This document shows positions 13,361 to 25,000 of a stretch of DNA of 64,000 nucleotides, piece by piece; positions within the stretch are counted from its first letter, which is position 1, and each line of letters begins with the position of its first letter. Where the stretch lies: NCBI GenBank assembly GCA_029339505.1, contig JAQISU010000081.1:22097501-22161500 (forward strand), given 5' to 3'. Source of the DNA: Unio delphinus (lineage: Eukaryota; Mollusca; Bivalvia; Unionida; Unionidae). The position numbers and the translations under genes were made by a program. The notes under the pieces were generated by a model that made no database searches, was not told where the DNA came from, and was given only the letters and a program-made list of their open reading frames with translations.

Positions 13361-16300
13361 AGTAAGCCATCGGATAGCCGTTGTTATATTTGTTTCTTCT
13401 TTTCAGGGTCAATTGAGTGTCCAGCCTGCCGCAATAAAGGCCAAAGATCTTGATACTCTCAATTTTCCAATAACCTACAGCATTTATGACGGTAAGAGCA
13501 TATAGGCCAGGAGTTTAAAGTCTAACTATATATCTCATAACAACAGAGACCGTCATTTTTCATTTAAGGCCTTTGTTTCTAACACTTACATTTGCTTATT
13601 GCAGATGTCGATATGCGACATATTACAGTAAAGAAAATTCCAAATTTGTGTGATGTGTTCTTACACATGTAGGAGAGGGGTGTAAGTTATTGTCAGAAAG
13701 AAAGGGAATGAAAACACAGGGTTCTGTATTATGAACTTGTTTGATGAGATTGTAAAATTAAATGTGCATACACCAGACAACTCTATCCGACATTGATAGA
13801 GTCGAAATGAAGAGTGAAAAGACAGAATGCCCTAGGTCAGTCGTGCAAATATTACAAAGTCAAAGTATGTGGGTACATCATTCAAACAAAGACAAACGTT
13901 GTGCTTCATGCTGGCCAGTTTGGTGAATTGAACATAAAATGATATTAGTGAAAATTTTCTGTGTTTTTACTACATAACAATTATTTGATCATGCGTTTTT
14001 GAAATGTCAATTGTCCAGTTAATGAGTTGCCTAAGAAAGGCTTGTCCCGGCAAAACTTCTGCGCAAGCAAAGTTAAGAGTCCCTAAGATGGATTGCATTC
14101 TTGAGAGAAATTGTATTTCGAGTCAGATATAAATGCTCGAGTTTATCATATTTTTCTCACGGAATCCATTTTGTATCCTAGGTACGTCATGGTTGACGGG
14201 ACAATTCTTTTTTTAAGTTTGATCTGATTACATACGTGCGTTTACCATGTCCCATTAATGCAACCCGCAAAATACTTTTGAAAACCTAAAAGCTGGTAAT
14301 TATGCAAGCGGTCAATTCTGACCGGGATAGGCAAATCAGCAGCAATTTGTGACGACACGTTTCTGGCTGTTCAGGTAAGTGGTTCCAGGTTGGCAACGAA
14401 AAGCTGGTTGTCAGGTCTATGCGCTTGTTGGCTGTATTCTCGAAGTGCATGAGTGTCTCCCTAAACAAATGAATCACTTGTGCTGAACATTGCATAAAAT
14501 TCTCGACGAACAGCAACCGCTATTGTAGTAACTTAAAAACAAATTCCCTTCGGATACTTTATGTTTGTAATTTGTGATGGATTGGTTTGTGTGTTGTTGT
14601 TATCGCCCGACTCTAGCACAACCATCACGCAGAGTTCTAGGTGCGTGGAACTCCAATTAGCGTTCCCCTTTGCTACCAATTTTCTAGGGTTTTTATCATA
14701 GTACCTCCAATCAGCGAGTCTCTACGCAATATTAAGGACAGTTTCCATGTGGTGGGGAAGAGAAATACTAACCAGGGGATATTGTTCACATATGACACTA
14801 GAGAACCTGCTCCAATCGAGAATCCTATCGTGAGTTGCACGTTCCTAATTAGTGGGAAACTACTAGGTTCAGGACCAGTACTGTGCGTATCTAACTGAAA
14901 TGTCAAATCTCCATTCTACGAGTTCTTCAGGAGGCTAGATAAATCAATATATGAGCCCGCATGTTTATCTTAACGTTATAAGGGATTAGAGTGGATATAC
15001 CGACGAGGTTACAAACTGTGATTGTAAAAGCGACCCGGTGGCAAAAATACTTTGGACAACGTTACCTGTATCCACAGCTGTAACTGTAAGTGAAGCCTTG
15101 ATTTGAACAAAGGCGCCGGAGACCACTGACGATGCTGGTGTGTTGTCTACTGCTACGGAGGTTCCAAGTTTAAACGCAGTTTGTGGACTTTTTTCCATGG
15201 ATATCCTGAGCATAGTTACCAGTTGATCAAATTAATTATGGATTTATAGTATCACATGGGTGTTGAATCTGTCGGAGACCTTTTGTGGTATCAGATGAAT
15301 ACGATTAGGGTTCATCTAAGTCCCTTCGCTAGGCGTTGCAGATTGAGATTTGGCGGCTGGGTCTCATCCCTGTTGCTTGGACTTTGGACCTTGATGGTCT
15401 GGCGCTCTTCACTGCCTTTTGTGAAACCGCCACATCTTTCTTTGTAGAGGACAAGGAATGCCACACAAAACTACTAATTGCATAAATGTCAGTGTATTAA
15501 TACGTAGCAATTGTTCCAAATGCATAACTGATTGTAATATTGTGTACATCACTGTTCTCTGTAGTGAGATAAGGTTCGTACTCAGTAGTAACAAGAAAGA
15601 AAATGAAAAAAGGAACATCCTTTGACCATTATGAAAATTATGGATCATTGTTTTGACGTCTTGAAAGTAACATAAAATCAGTACCAACAGAATAAATTCA
15701 GGTCATTGGGCCTGAACGAGCTGGCCAATAGCTGATTGGCATGGAGCAAATTTATGGAAGCAGAAAGCATAAATGACTAATTAAGTGTCCAGTAGTGAGG
15801 TATTGAACCCCTCCCTGTACGTCAAAGAACCAACTGGTAAACACACATGCCACTGATACGGAACCAACTGGAAAAAGATACAATCCAGTGGTACGGAACC
15901 AACTGGTTTACATACATGCCAGTGATTCCAAATTAACATGTAGGGAATCAACTGGGTAACAAGCAGGTTAACATAAAATTCAGTGGTCCGGGACCAGCTG
16001 GCTACCACACAATCCAGTTGTACGGAACCAGCTGAAAAACAAGATAGTGGTGCGGAATCAATTGAAAGAAAACAAGCTTGAAGTTGCTTGCAAATCATGT
16101 TCAAAAGTATTTTAACAGTGTAATAAGGACTCGAGACAGACATGGCACTCTTGGGCACATATCTTGATGAAATGAATGTATGCAAGAGACGAATGTAATT
16201 ATATCTACATACAGCTTTATGATTCTCTAGTTTAAGATTGAGCCTGATAATTGTGTCGACTATCCTGCCCAAACCCCATGCATATCATTTCTAGAATAGT

Positions 16301-16872
16301 GCCGAATATTAAAATCAGGAGGCGATCGATCGTCTATTTCTAATTCCAAATGACGCTGCAATATTTTACAGATGGATTGAACCAATACGAGTGTGAAAAG
16401 GAAGGTTAGCAGAATTTGTGGAATGGAAGTTAATATAAGTAAATATTTAACCTTTGAGAACGATTCGTCTGGGACAAAATTCCAGGAAACGAGAAAGGTC
16501 TAACAGCCTGAACTGATAACAAAAAAGAAAAAAAATTTATACAGCAAAAGAAAACACGTCCGCATCCCTGAAGGAAATTGGCTCAACTGACGCCAAAGTC
16601 CCTGGCAGAGAGAATCCCACCGCGCGCAACCAGTGGAAAAGCATTGAGACTGTCCGTACAGAACACGTGATTAATTATTTAAATGTATTGATCCTTGACA
16701 GCGCGTTAGATGACAGATAAAAAGGGAAATTGTACAGCCAATGACACATCCCTGTAAGTTCCTTACGCGACTGTAAATCGTATTAATTTCGGAGAGGTTT
16801 GCTGATACGAGGCTATGGATATACTATCGCAATATTGTTGAAGTTGTTGTTGTTGATGCTTGCGCATATCAC

Positions 16873-16924
<52 letters not shown>

Positions 16925-19813
16925 TTTGGTGATTATTGTGGAAGTATTTGATGAACTCATTCACACTGCTCTCTAAAATAATTTTTCAGATGCAGGTGGT
17001 TCGTCTTATAATGTAAGTTCCGGTTTCTTCAAAATAGAAAGTTCCAATGGCACCATTTTTCAGCTTCGACCGGCTTCGCAGGCTCCATGGAGAACACAAA
17101 GACTAGTCGTTAGAGTATGTAAAGTTTCTACATATAAGGAATGTCTCAATGAGTTTTAGTCTTCTTCACTAGAACTCTCCGTTTGACTTTGAAAGAGAAC
17201 TGAACATGACTTTTCAATACTGCGTTATTAACTAATGTTTCAGGCAGGAGCATTCTGTACTGTTTCAACATATTCGTCCCGTTACAACAATTATTGAAAG
17301 GAATATAACCGTTACCCAAATTATCTCTCATTTTATTTTCCTTCCTGTCAATGAAATATAGATTGCATCTGCTATGTATCATATAATGTTTCTGCTCTCA
17401 AGTCCAAGTCATTGCCTAAGGATATATCAGATGCTCCATCAAGTTGTCCATTTTGGGTGAGTTTTGGCTCAGGCCGGAAAAAGCAACCTATATAAATGAT
17501 ATTCAGGACGCAGACAGAAACATACTTGTGCCTGCAGTCATAAAGGTTAACTTTCATCGTTACAGTTAGTATCGAACCTTATAAAGAAAGAATTCGAGGC
17601 CTTTGTAGTCACCTAAAGATTCAAAATGTTTGCCAGTGATTTTGCAAACGTCAAAACTTCCTAAGCTGTCTTTAGCCTTTTCATTGTTGACCAACAAAGC
17701 TTGTGTAGTATGAATCTAATATTAATTCCACTGAGTAACTCTCCCCATCATGTTCCATTTTCCCCAAATTTCACTATAACTCGAAGGACTAACAACTAAA
17801 CAAAAATCCTGGTTTTGAAGAACATTTATTGGTGGTGCAATTTTACCTTTCATAGGCTTGAATCTGGTCTCAAATTCCAAGTGCTTCACAGTTTTGTCTG
17901 TCCAACTAAACTATTATTAGGGTTAGACCGCCTGGGAGGGATTAAGTTCAAAAGCTGGTACCCGGGAAATCAACCTTATATTATATAAATATATATATTG
18001 GTATTAGGGGATGTATCAACCATTTCATGCATTTTTAATCCCGTCTGTACATCATTAATATCATTTATTTACAGTTCTAAGTACGTGTTTGTTACATTAG
18101 TGAGGTTGAATTAGTTCTTAATTGATCAGCACGGATTTATCACCAACATTTTATGAACTAGGTAAACCGTAGGACAATACTAAAGATTTGAATATTTGCT
18201 TTCAGTGTTTCAACGTGATTTTGTTTGCATAATCATCAATGCTTTATGTTAAGATGAGGTACATCAAGTATTCCTACCAACAGTCATTATTTAGTCATCG
18301 GCTTTTACGATACTGAACAATCAATTACAGATTAGTAAGGTACCAGATGTGTACCGCTTTTGTTGACAGATGATCTAAAACAGACTCAGGTTGAAATCGC
18401 CAAAGCTACTGTTTAAATTGAAAAGAGGGAGAGCGCCCCATATCTTGTGTATGTGCAAGAAGTGTTTTGTTTCACAACTGACTGGACTCTGCATATTGTG
18501 CTGATAAAGGAAATTTCTAACAGATATTTGGAAATGTAAGATATGCTGTTTCATACAATCGGGCACGAGGAAAGTTAGAGTGCATTGTTTCAAAATGTAT
18601 GAGTCACGTAGGTTGCACAATTAGACTGTCAGGCCTCGGACTTTTTCTCATAATGGCGGGAATCGATCCAAACCTCGGCCACATACAACATACGCAGAAA
18701 CAAACAACGAATAAAAAAGAGCAACACAGATAAAGAACCTATTTTATACAGCGTGCCGCTTTGTCCCGGATTAATTACAAATGAACTAGCGCGTGTCACC
18801 AGTGAGTAAGATTCTTAGAATCGAGATATTCGACTGCCGACTGGGGGCCTCGACAGTAGAACTGGTAATATTAACGATGTTTTTCTGTTTTTTTTTATAG
18901 AAAATTATACTGCTTGCTGATATTATGGTAGGAGAAATTGCTTTCCAGAACGAGATGTGTTTGATATGAAAAAGTACATCATAGGAGTCAGTAATTCATT
19001 CGGTATCTCACTTATTGGTATATGTAAAACATACTCTATAATATCGTAAATGGTAGAATGCACCACGATCGAGAGGGAAATTTCACATGTGTCGCAAATG
19101 AAGGGGCTAGCATAGCTGACTATAAGATTACCTTAACAGACCTGTTTAATTATTGTTTCCACTTATAAATTGGCTCTAGAATTGAAATCTGTGTACTTCA
19201 CTAACGTATTTGATTTCAAATTTCCACATGTCAACTCTAGAAACATGCACATGTCGGAATCAAGATATGCTAATTAAAGATTCGGGGTACAAATGGAACA
19301 GAAAGAAAGGAAAACAAATACGTTGATTCACTCCAACGAGAACATTCTGAATTTCCATATTATTTTAATTTTTCTTATCCAGTGGGATTGATGAAGCTAT
19401 ACAATGTATTGTTTATATTTAAAAAAAAATATACACAAATCAGCCCGGCTTATTTGGTTTCAATATAAGACATAAGAAAAGGCATCCCTGTACTGAAAAC
19501 TTGTGATCTCTTAAAATTTCCCAAAATATTCGCGGCAAAAAGTTTAACTTAAACATACTTTTGAAAGTCTGACGGATTATAAAATGGAAATAAATAAATT
19601 AAAAAATGTGCTTGGAACGCAAAACAGAGCTATAAGCATAAAAAGACATAAAATTATGGAATCAAGGTCAATAATCTCCAAGCTTAACTGTATAACAAAA
19701 ACTTCAGATGTTACATTTGAAATTTCTCAAACGTATATGTGCTCTGAAATCAGGAATGTCAGGCGGACGGAATGAAATAATAGTCGAAATATGAAGAAAC
19801 AAAACACACGATC

Positions 19814-19896
<83 letters not shown>

Positions 19897-22800
19897 TATT
19901 TACTCAATTTAAAAAAATGTAATCTGGTCGCTTCCCTAAACAATAAGGCAAAAGCACTATCTTCCAATAAATCAAAGGCTCTTTAGACCACTCTAACAAT
20001 AACAGGTGTACATGTAGTTCTCTAATTCATATTTGGAATCAAATATGTCAGTATTAAACCAACCCTCATTCAGTGGTACAAAGGTAATAACAAATTTGAA
20101 GAAACGCTTCTGGGATTCCGTAAAGGCTACTCATTTATAGATACTATTGTTTTCATTACAATCAAATGCTCAAAAACGTATGAGTAAAAGGAATATTTTT
20201 TTATTGTGCTTTTGTAGGTTTTTCCAAGGTTTTTGGCTCATTTTTTGATGTAAAATTATTGACATGCGTGATTTTACGACCCTGTGGTCGGAAACTAAGT
20301 AACAGGAAGAACCAAAGCCAAACAGTTTTATACAGTAGACAAATAATTGAATTTTGAAAGTTATAAAATAAAAAAATTAGAGGAAACTTACAGTATAATT
20401 TACTAAATCTAAAATAATTTTGAAGTTTCTATACACGTCCTAAAGATTCGAATGTTCCGAATTAATTCCAGATCCTCGAATATGTAGTTGCAATGAATAG
20501 TTAAAAAATGTATACTCTCAAATTGTATCTAAACACACCAATAAAAACATATGTAGACTGATATTAGCATGGGAATAAATTAAATAATAGTACAAAATAA
20601 GACTTTACTACTCAGTCCAATATTTCAAATAACCGTTTCAAGTACACAAACACCTAAATGTAACAAGCCAACCATAAAATAACTCCAAACTTGTAAATAT
20701 CTTTATTATTAGAAACTTGGCAATGCCTATGCAATATACGGGACAAAACTGAAACACAAAATAGATACAAAAACATAGGTTAAATATATAACTTAGTTAA
20801 CAATGATATGTGTGAAAAGTTGTTTGAAGTTATAGATTCGATGCACAAAAGTCCACGTAAATGTGTGCAGATGAAAGGCAATGCATGGTATTACGATTCT
20901 ACTGTCTCAAACTAAGTAACAGAAAAGAGTGAAAACTAACAAATCTTGTAAATTTCAACAAACTAATGTATCTCCCTAGAATATAAAGTGCAAATTTTAA
21001 AAGAACTTACAGTATTGTGAACGATGTCCAAAATAGTCAAAAGTGTTATATCACCATTCCTTATAAATACAGTTCTAATTGTTCCCAAGAAAGCTTAAAC
21101 TCTTTGTGTTGATGAGCATATATTGACCTGTGACGCACATAAGTGAGAACGGTCTAGTTTTGAATCGCAATATTATAATCCGGGATGTCCTTTTCGGAAT
21201 TAACTATAATTCCAAATTTCCTTTTTTGTCTAATAATATTATTGAGCACTTTCAAGTTTCAGCGAATGCGAATGTGAACAAATCCAAATAAAAAACTGCA
21301 AACAAAATTATAAATGCTTCTTCTTCTTATGTTGCCGCAAGAATGAAAAAGATTATATACAAATCTGACACAACCGTAGAACCAGTATGAGGGTCACAAG
21401 CTCAGTTTTAGAAAATTGTAAGTTGTCAAAAAAAATAAAGCTGTTACTAAAGTTAAAGTAGAGCATGTGGTAAACATCAGATAAACCAAGTGTTTATGGG
21501 GGAATGCCAATGCTCTAGACCCAGATCAAAATAAAAATATTCAATTATATTGATATCGATCTGAATATGCAATCCACGTTCATAAAGAAACGTTAAGCTG
21601 TGTAGCACGCTGCTTACTAAAATGAATAGCCCTAGTCAGGTGAACGGCCATTTCATCCAGGTAACTGACTATGACTGACTCTATGAGTGTCACTGGAAAT
21701 TTGTATGTGTGCAAAGTGTTGTCAAACGTTTTGGAACATTCCAATACAAAACGCAACGGATCATAAATCAGACTTCGTTACAAACTTCCTAAAAGTTCAC
21801 GGTCTTTATTTTGGGGAATCCTTCCTACAGCCCTTATTTAGCTAGAAGGCATGTTTGCCTGAAACACATTATGAAAAAGATATTGAGAGGTAGACCATTT
21901 AAAAGAAACCATATGGTAGTTCATTTATCTAGTGTATGACAACATACCAGATGTGAAAACAGTGCCTTTTAAATATTAGATAATTAAACTGAGAAAGCGT
22001 AAGGAGGTGCGCGTGGAGTACTATGAGAGGGATGCACTGATATATTTATTAAAAAAAAAACATGCAAAACGTTTTCAGTACATTTCAAACATTAACATGC
22101 AGGGAATCGATTTATTCTGCTTTAAGCAGTGGATAAAGTATCATGTTTAAATGTACGTGAAGCACGTGCAGCATTCTCCACAACTTTCAATGAAGACAAA
22201 GTAATGACTGATTACTATGAGATTTATCTCGTCTGACTATATGGTCATAAACAAAGTATATTTTACCTTTATGTGTCGAATATCAATGTCGTAATCACTG
22301 ATTCTTATGTTTCATTATGGTGATGAAAGTGAGTAGGTTGTGATCATTGAGATGGGACAGAAAAAATAAAAACTTCAAGATCATGTGAAGCCAGAATACA
22401 AGTAGCCACCTCCTTCTCAATAGTGGAATAATTTCTCTGGTGCTTATTTACGTTTGTAGAGAAATACCAGACTGGATAATCATTTTTATCTTCCTGATTG
22501 AGTACTCCACCATCCGTTTCATCATACATATTAAATGATTGGTTGAAATCTGAAGCTTATAAACTAATGCACAGTTAAGTCTGGACTTTGATCTCTCGAA
22601 TGCCTTCTGATATTTGTCAGACATATAAAATTTGGTTTCCTTACTCAGTAAATTAGTTAGAGATTCAACGATATTGATATAATTAACAAAATGTCTGATT
22701 TTATCCAGCTATACTCAAAAATCGCATCAGTTGCTCTTTCATTGATAGGCACAGGGAATTCGGAGATGGCTTTAAACTGAACGCTTCTACAGGCTTGACT

Positions 22801-23728
22801 TGACCATGGCCTACAAGATCTCCTAAACATGTGAAACAAACTCGGCGAAGCTCACATTTACTTAAATTGATTGTCAAATTTGCCATACTCCAATAAACAA
22901 AGAATTTCCGGATAGTTTCCAGGTGATTTTGCAAGGATGTACTGTATATAATAACGCAGATGTACGCATCATAGTCGTGTACACTATCATATTCATTATT
23001 TGCTGGAATGGTTGGGGGGGATTCCTTTACCGAATGGTATCATTTTATAATGGTACAGTCCATATGGAATTGCAAAGGATGACATTTCGTTTGCTCTATC
23101 TGTAAGTGGTATTTTCCACAAACCTTTTAACAGTTCAAACCTGGTGACATATTTTGAATTTCTAATTCTGTCAATACATTAATCAATTCTTGGTACTGTA
23201 AACGAATCTGTTTTGATGACACTGTTACCTATTCTGTATTTGGTACACTTACCGAAAGAATTATTTGGTTTCGGCACAAGCATACATGGCGAACTTCAAT
23301 TACCTTTGATTCGTTCAATAAAGTCATTCTCCTACAAATATTCAACTTCCCTTTACTACCACTCCTGCATGAGATGATTAATTTTGTAAAGGTACTCATT
23401 TCAAAATTATGGTAGACATTGCTGTGTGCGAGATAGAAAGCATGGAACAAGTTCTCATATTCATATATTAGCTGTTTTAATTTTTTTCAATTCCAATGGC
23501 TGTATATATGAAAGTTTATTTTCCTGATTCATTGAAATTTCAGAATATCGAAGACTTGTTGCCAAACAATAAATGAATAACCTCAATGGGCAATGAGCAC
23601 AACGCCGACAGTCACTTGTCCATTAACTAATTCTGATGTTAAATTAACAGTAATGAATGAAATTTGAATAAAATTTCACTATACTTTCTGAGCAAGAATA
23701 CCAGTCCAAACAAACTTTTAATTTTTCA

Positions 23729-23805
<77 letters not shown>

Positions 23806-24401
23806 ACATAAAACACGTCTGCAGACTTAAAAACAGGAACACAATAAATAATATTGGCTCTAAGATAATAAATAAATCTGATTATTCCGTTCTCTCCTCA
23901 TTAACACCGTCTGTTACGACTATATCTCAAAACATAACCTCCACGTGACAGATCATACTACTCAATTTATTCAAATGCAATAATTCCGAAATAAGAAGAG
24001 TCTCCTTATTTAATAAAGAACAAATATTTTTTCTCTATAAGAAACATGTTCACATTTCACCAACAAAATAATTGAGACCTTTCTTTAATTTGCAGGCTGC
24101 GGAAGTGGGAAGCAGCCAGCCTCCTGCACATGCAGTCATCACAGTTAGAGTGAGTCTGAAGGACTCTTCACTTGATAACTCCGAACTGCCTGGGGATCCG
24201 AAATTAGATGGACAAAGTCTGATGTCTGCTGTAATAGCTCTCAGTATCGGTCTTGGTATCACTATTATCGCTTCAGCGATCATAATCTTTACGTTGTGCC
24301 ACAAATATAGGAAGATGGCTTTTCAGGAGTACGGTGTACCCATGAGAGGTATTCAAGAGCATCCATATTTATCTATTGAGCCCTCTAGAATCCAAGCTTG
24401 A
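4867..24401 (+). CDS. Cadherin-like type I membrane protein (gene 1, 11 exons)
   Basis: The eleven exons listed separately join in frame to 1308 nt, 435 residues plus stop. Residues 1-17 are a signal peptide. Exons 2-5 (18-143) form an N-terminal module. Residues 144-241 form a cadherin-like repeat with [17 protein letters not shown] and the linker motif DADDQGPTF (233-241). A second repeat follows, with [16 protein letters not shown] and [10 protein letters not shown]. Residues about 377-401 are one membrane helix, followed by a basic stop-transfer (HKYRK) and a 34-residue tail. There are several N-glycosylation sequons. Inferred role: calcium-dependent adhesion or recognition at the cell surface. 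The layout, with a PCF-like block after the linker, recalls cadherin-related family member 5/protocadherin-24 proteins, but the subfamily is uncertain. The short tail has no visible catenin-binding region. A tandem paralogue starts at 44145. Confidence 0.85.
5631..5705 (+). CDS. Gene 1 exon 2
   Basis: 75 nt, phase 1 in and out, between TTTTTTTTCAG and GTAGAG. It encodes a Cys-containing N-terminal segment (SSQNCNDV...[10 protein letters not shown]). The paralogue exon has the same length and shares the pattern SSQ-x-C, NSI and VSETD. Confidence 0.88.
6252..6421 (+). CDS. Gene 1 exon 3
   Basis: 170 nt, phase 1 to 0, after TTTGTTTCAG and before GTAATT. It encodes the block from [10 protein letters not shown] to [10 protein letters not shown]. 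The paralogue exon at 54414 has the same length, with IFNVSK and LDLEELYSIL conserved. A minisatellite starts directly at its donor. Confidence 0.92.
6422..7060. repeat. ~29-bp AT-rich minisatellite in intron 3
   Basis: About 21 diverged units with consensus around ATTGGTAATTATACT followed by ATTTTATATAATAT. The array begins at the exon 3 splice donor, and many units contain a copy of the donor-like ATTGGTAATT. Confidence 0.9.
7399..7443 (+). CDS. Gene 1 exon 4
   Basis: 45 nt, phase 0, between CACTTACAG and GTAAGA. It encodes [15 protein letters not shown]. The paralogue exon at 55125 has the same length and keeps the F-x-F-x-C pattern. Confidence 0.85.
7969..8055 (+). CDS. Gene 1 exon 5
   Basis: 87 nt, phase 0, between CTTTATAG and GTAATT. 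It encodes a block ending [19 protein letters not shown]. The paralogue exon at 59290 matches it closely (PENEFDPYINISGNLNIPE). Confidence 0.92.
8433..8645 (+). CDS. Putative alternative last exon of gene 1
   Basis: An open frame of 70 codons ending in TGA begins right after an acceptor-like TTGTTGTTGTAG and continues in phase 0 from exon 5. It has no internal ATG start of its own. It opens [14 protein letters not shown], contains three Cys, and ends [12 protein letters not shown]. Splicing exon 5 to it would give a 213-residue secreted protein made of the N-terminal module and this tail, without cadherin linker or membrane helix. AATAAA lies 275 bases downstream of the stop. No equivalent was seen in gene 2. 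It could instead be a relic exon of another gene; RNA evidence is needed. Confidence 0.55.
   Translation, partial: VYRICQNKISWLYMAISLSPGGRTFVNTVKNCDATGKLSHISIFAESYYRIHEDRIEIACKFTLPRYQMT
8920..8925 (+). terminator. Polyadenylation signal AATAAA (alternative end)
   Basis: A canonical hexamer lies downstream of the TGA at 8643-8645, where a transcript ending in the alternative last exon would need it. By itself the hexamer is a weak signal in AT-rich DNA. Confidence 0.4.
9961..10053 (+). CDS. Gene 1 exon 6: start of cadherin repeat
   Basis: 93 nt, phase 0, between TTTTCTTCCAG and GTAAGA. It encodes [20 protein letters not shown] and then FLFELT, the typical first strands of a cadherin repeat with an (A/L)-x-D-x-D motif. 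The paralogue exon at 60485 is 90 nt. Confidence 0.93.
10110..10375 (-). mobile_element. tRNA-headed SINE (second family)
   Basis: On the minus strand the right end reads as a tRNA-like head with B box AGTTCGAATCC and the segment GTGCCGGACTCACGACCGCA. The body includes ACACACCAACTGACCCGGAC. A related but diverged head occurs at 33.6 kb. Limits are approximate. Confidence 0.65.
10450..11045. repeat. Diverged tandem duplication in intron 6
   Basis: Blocks in 10455-10660 recur in the same order in 10785-11040: ATATTATCGGAT, a CATATCA(T/C) stretch, TTCCAC(C)TT, GTTAACGTC, GAACGGAATGAAAATT versus GAACAGAATGAAAATT, and AACTCGTCGT. Part of the GAGTGATATTC module also recurs near 10105. The unit is a few hundred bases. 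Confidence 0.6.
11298..11414 (+). CDS. Gene 1 exon 7: cadherin repeat
   Basis: 117 nt, phase 0, between CTTTATTTCAG and GTACTG. It encodes [20 protein letters not shown] and then YILNISVT, the canonical F-x-hydrophobic, TG-x-I and LD-(Y/F)-E cadherin core. The paralogue exon at 61064 is 111 nt. Confidence 0.95.
11984..12136 (+). CDS. Gene 1 exon 8: calcium linker
   Basis: 153 nt, phase 0, between TTTTAAAACAG and GTACTG. It encodes the last strand ([17 protein letters not shown]) with the D-x-(N/D)-D-x-x-P-x-F calcium motif, then FPGCFTPC and a YTAVTD block that starts the next repeat. Confidence 0.95.
12234..12281. repeat. (GT)n microsatellite
   Basis: About 24 GT units in intron 8. Confidence 0.95.
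12330..13200. repeat. Possible diverged interspersed repeat in intron 8
   Basis: The stretch starting near TTGTAAATTTTAACAAATAA resembles TTGTAAATTTCAACAAACTA at 20946, and both are followed by an ATTTCCCT/ATCTCCCT and (A)TATGAAGTG/ATAAAGTG motif. No coding content is seen and the family is unidentified. Confidence 0.3.
13265..13358. repeat. (TA)n microsatellite
   Basis: About 46 TA units, ending 49 bases before the exon 9 acceptor. They generate long spurious open frames. Confidence 0.95.
13407..13491 (+). CDS. Gene 1 exon 9: membrane-proximal repeat
   Basis: 85 nt, phase 0 to 1, between TTCTTTTCAG and GTAAGA. It encodes [20 protein letters not shown] and PITYSIYDG. The A-K-D-x-D element and P-I-x-Y-S-I strand are cadherin signatures. 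Confidence 0.93.
15835..16075. repeat. Degenerate minisatellite
   Basis: Repeated variants of ACGGAACCAACTGG followed by AACAxAxxTGCCAGTG, spaced roughly 35-60 bases apart. Six or more diverged copies. Confidence 0.75.
16874..16921. repeat. (CA)n microsatellite
   Basis: About 23 CA units, 68 bases upstream of exon 10. Confidence 0.95.
16990..17114 (+). CDS. Gene 1 exon 10: membrane-proximal repeat
   Basis: 125 nt, phase 1 to 0, between AATTTTTCAG and GTATGT. It encodes [16 protein letters not shown] and ends QRLVVR. This is the second half of a cadherin-like fold, but the usual LD-x-E element is weak. Confidence 0.88.
17115..22343. other. Intron 10 of gene 1, first part
   Basis: No gene seen. 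Minus-strand 17372-17557 carries a short open stretch ([14 protein letters not shown]) that looks protein-like but is unidentified. Otherwise AT-rich, with one TA repeat and a diverged repeat around 20930-21030. Confidence 0.5.
19816..19892. repeat. (AT)n microsatellite
   Basis: About 38 AT units. Confidence 0.95.
22344..23460 (-). pseudogene. Decayed Ty3/gypsy-type pol fragment
   Basis: Reading the minus strand from 23460 to 22344, pieces of a retrotransposon polyprotein appear in order in different frames. First comes the start of reverse transcriptase ([15 protein letters not shown], equivalent to the SPCVLVPK region of the family). At 22934-22701 is the later RT/connection region ([29 protein letters not shown]). 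At 22529-22344 is the RNase H start ([14 protein letters not shown]). The catalytic YxDD part, protease, integrase and LTRs were not found, and stops and frameshifts are frequent. It sits antisense in the last intron of gene 1 and is inactive. Confidence 0.85.
23732..23800. repeat. (AT)n microsatellite
   Basis: About 34 AT units, 300 bases upstream of exon 11. Confidence 0.95.
24096..24401 (+). CDS. Gene 1 exon 11: membrane helix and tail
   Basis: 306 nt including TGA, after TTAATTTGCAG. It finishes the repeat ([12 protein letters not shown]), then an acidic/Ser stalk, a hydrophobic helix ([20 protein letters not shown]...), the stop-transfer HKYRK and a short tail with two Tyr. The tail is too short for classical catenin binding. 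Confidence 0.93.
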   Translation, partial: AAEVGSSQPPAHAVITVRVSLKDSSLDNSELPGDPKLDGQSLMSAVIALSIGLGITIIASAIIIFTLCHKYRKMAFQEYGVPMRGIQEHPYLSIEPSRIQA

Positions 24402-25000
24402 AAAACAGCGCATCTGATAACCTACGTTGATTAGGAAAATACACAAAAGCATGAAGCAAGACTTAAAGGATGAAAATATTATCTTACCACTTGAGAAAAC
24501 AGTTGGAATGTACCTTTAACTTTAAGGAAAACCTTTATTGTCCCTCGGAAATAAGGCATCTCAAGAAAAAGCATGACATAATAACTCCTGCCTGTGTTTT
24601 AAGGAAACATTTTAATTCCAAAAGTTATAATTTGTGATAGAGACTATATATATTTTGTTTCTCATTCTTATTTAAAACGAGAATTATTAAAATGTCAGTT
24701 TCTACCGCATTAATAAAGAGTACAATACCTATACATCGTGATATACTTTTATGCTTCAAAATATATTTTCAAAAACGATCAAATATTAAATTAACCCCAC
24801 ACCCCCAATATGATGTGTTACTTTGTTTAAAATGTATATGAATAGATAAAGTGAAAACGTAGGAAATAAAGACAACATCATTATATTGTAATGCCCATGG
24901 AATATGTCACTATAGCGTTAGTAATGCTTAAGGTTCATTTCAAAATTTCACAAGTGAAAGGACACTTTTCTAAGTGTTGCTAATATATAAAATAAAGACG
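24402..25000 (+). terminator. 3' UTR and poly(A) signals of gene 1
   Basis: AATAAA hexamers occur at 24712-24717, 24865-24870 and 24991-24996, the first about 310 bases after the stop. Which is used cannot be told from sequence. Confidence 0.5.

Larger units (their letters stand above)
13492..16989. other. Intron 9 of gene 1
   Basis: No exon was recognised. It contains a degenerate tandem repeat at 15835-16075 and a CA repeat. Minus-strand 14986-15213 has an unusual Ser/Thr/Val-rich open frame (ending [14 protein letters not shown]) that may be a relic, but no family was recognised. Confidence 0.5.

Noticed and set aside
13226..13505. Long open frames through the (TA)n tract
   Set aside because: They are Tyr-Ile repeats from TA dinucleotides. 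Only the downstream 13407-13491 part is a real exon. The same applies to open frames at 23664-23948, 36118-36378, 40176-40364, 47637-47840 and 61526-61750.
14641..15213. Overlapping frames on both strands
   Set aside because: No family is recognised, there is no splice context, and the opposite-strand frames are mutually exclusive. Kept only as a note on the intron.
24050..24304. Minus-strand 84-codon frame
   Set aside because: It is the antisense shadow of gene 1 exon 11, which has splice context, a membrane helix and matching phase.
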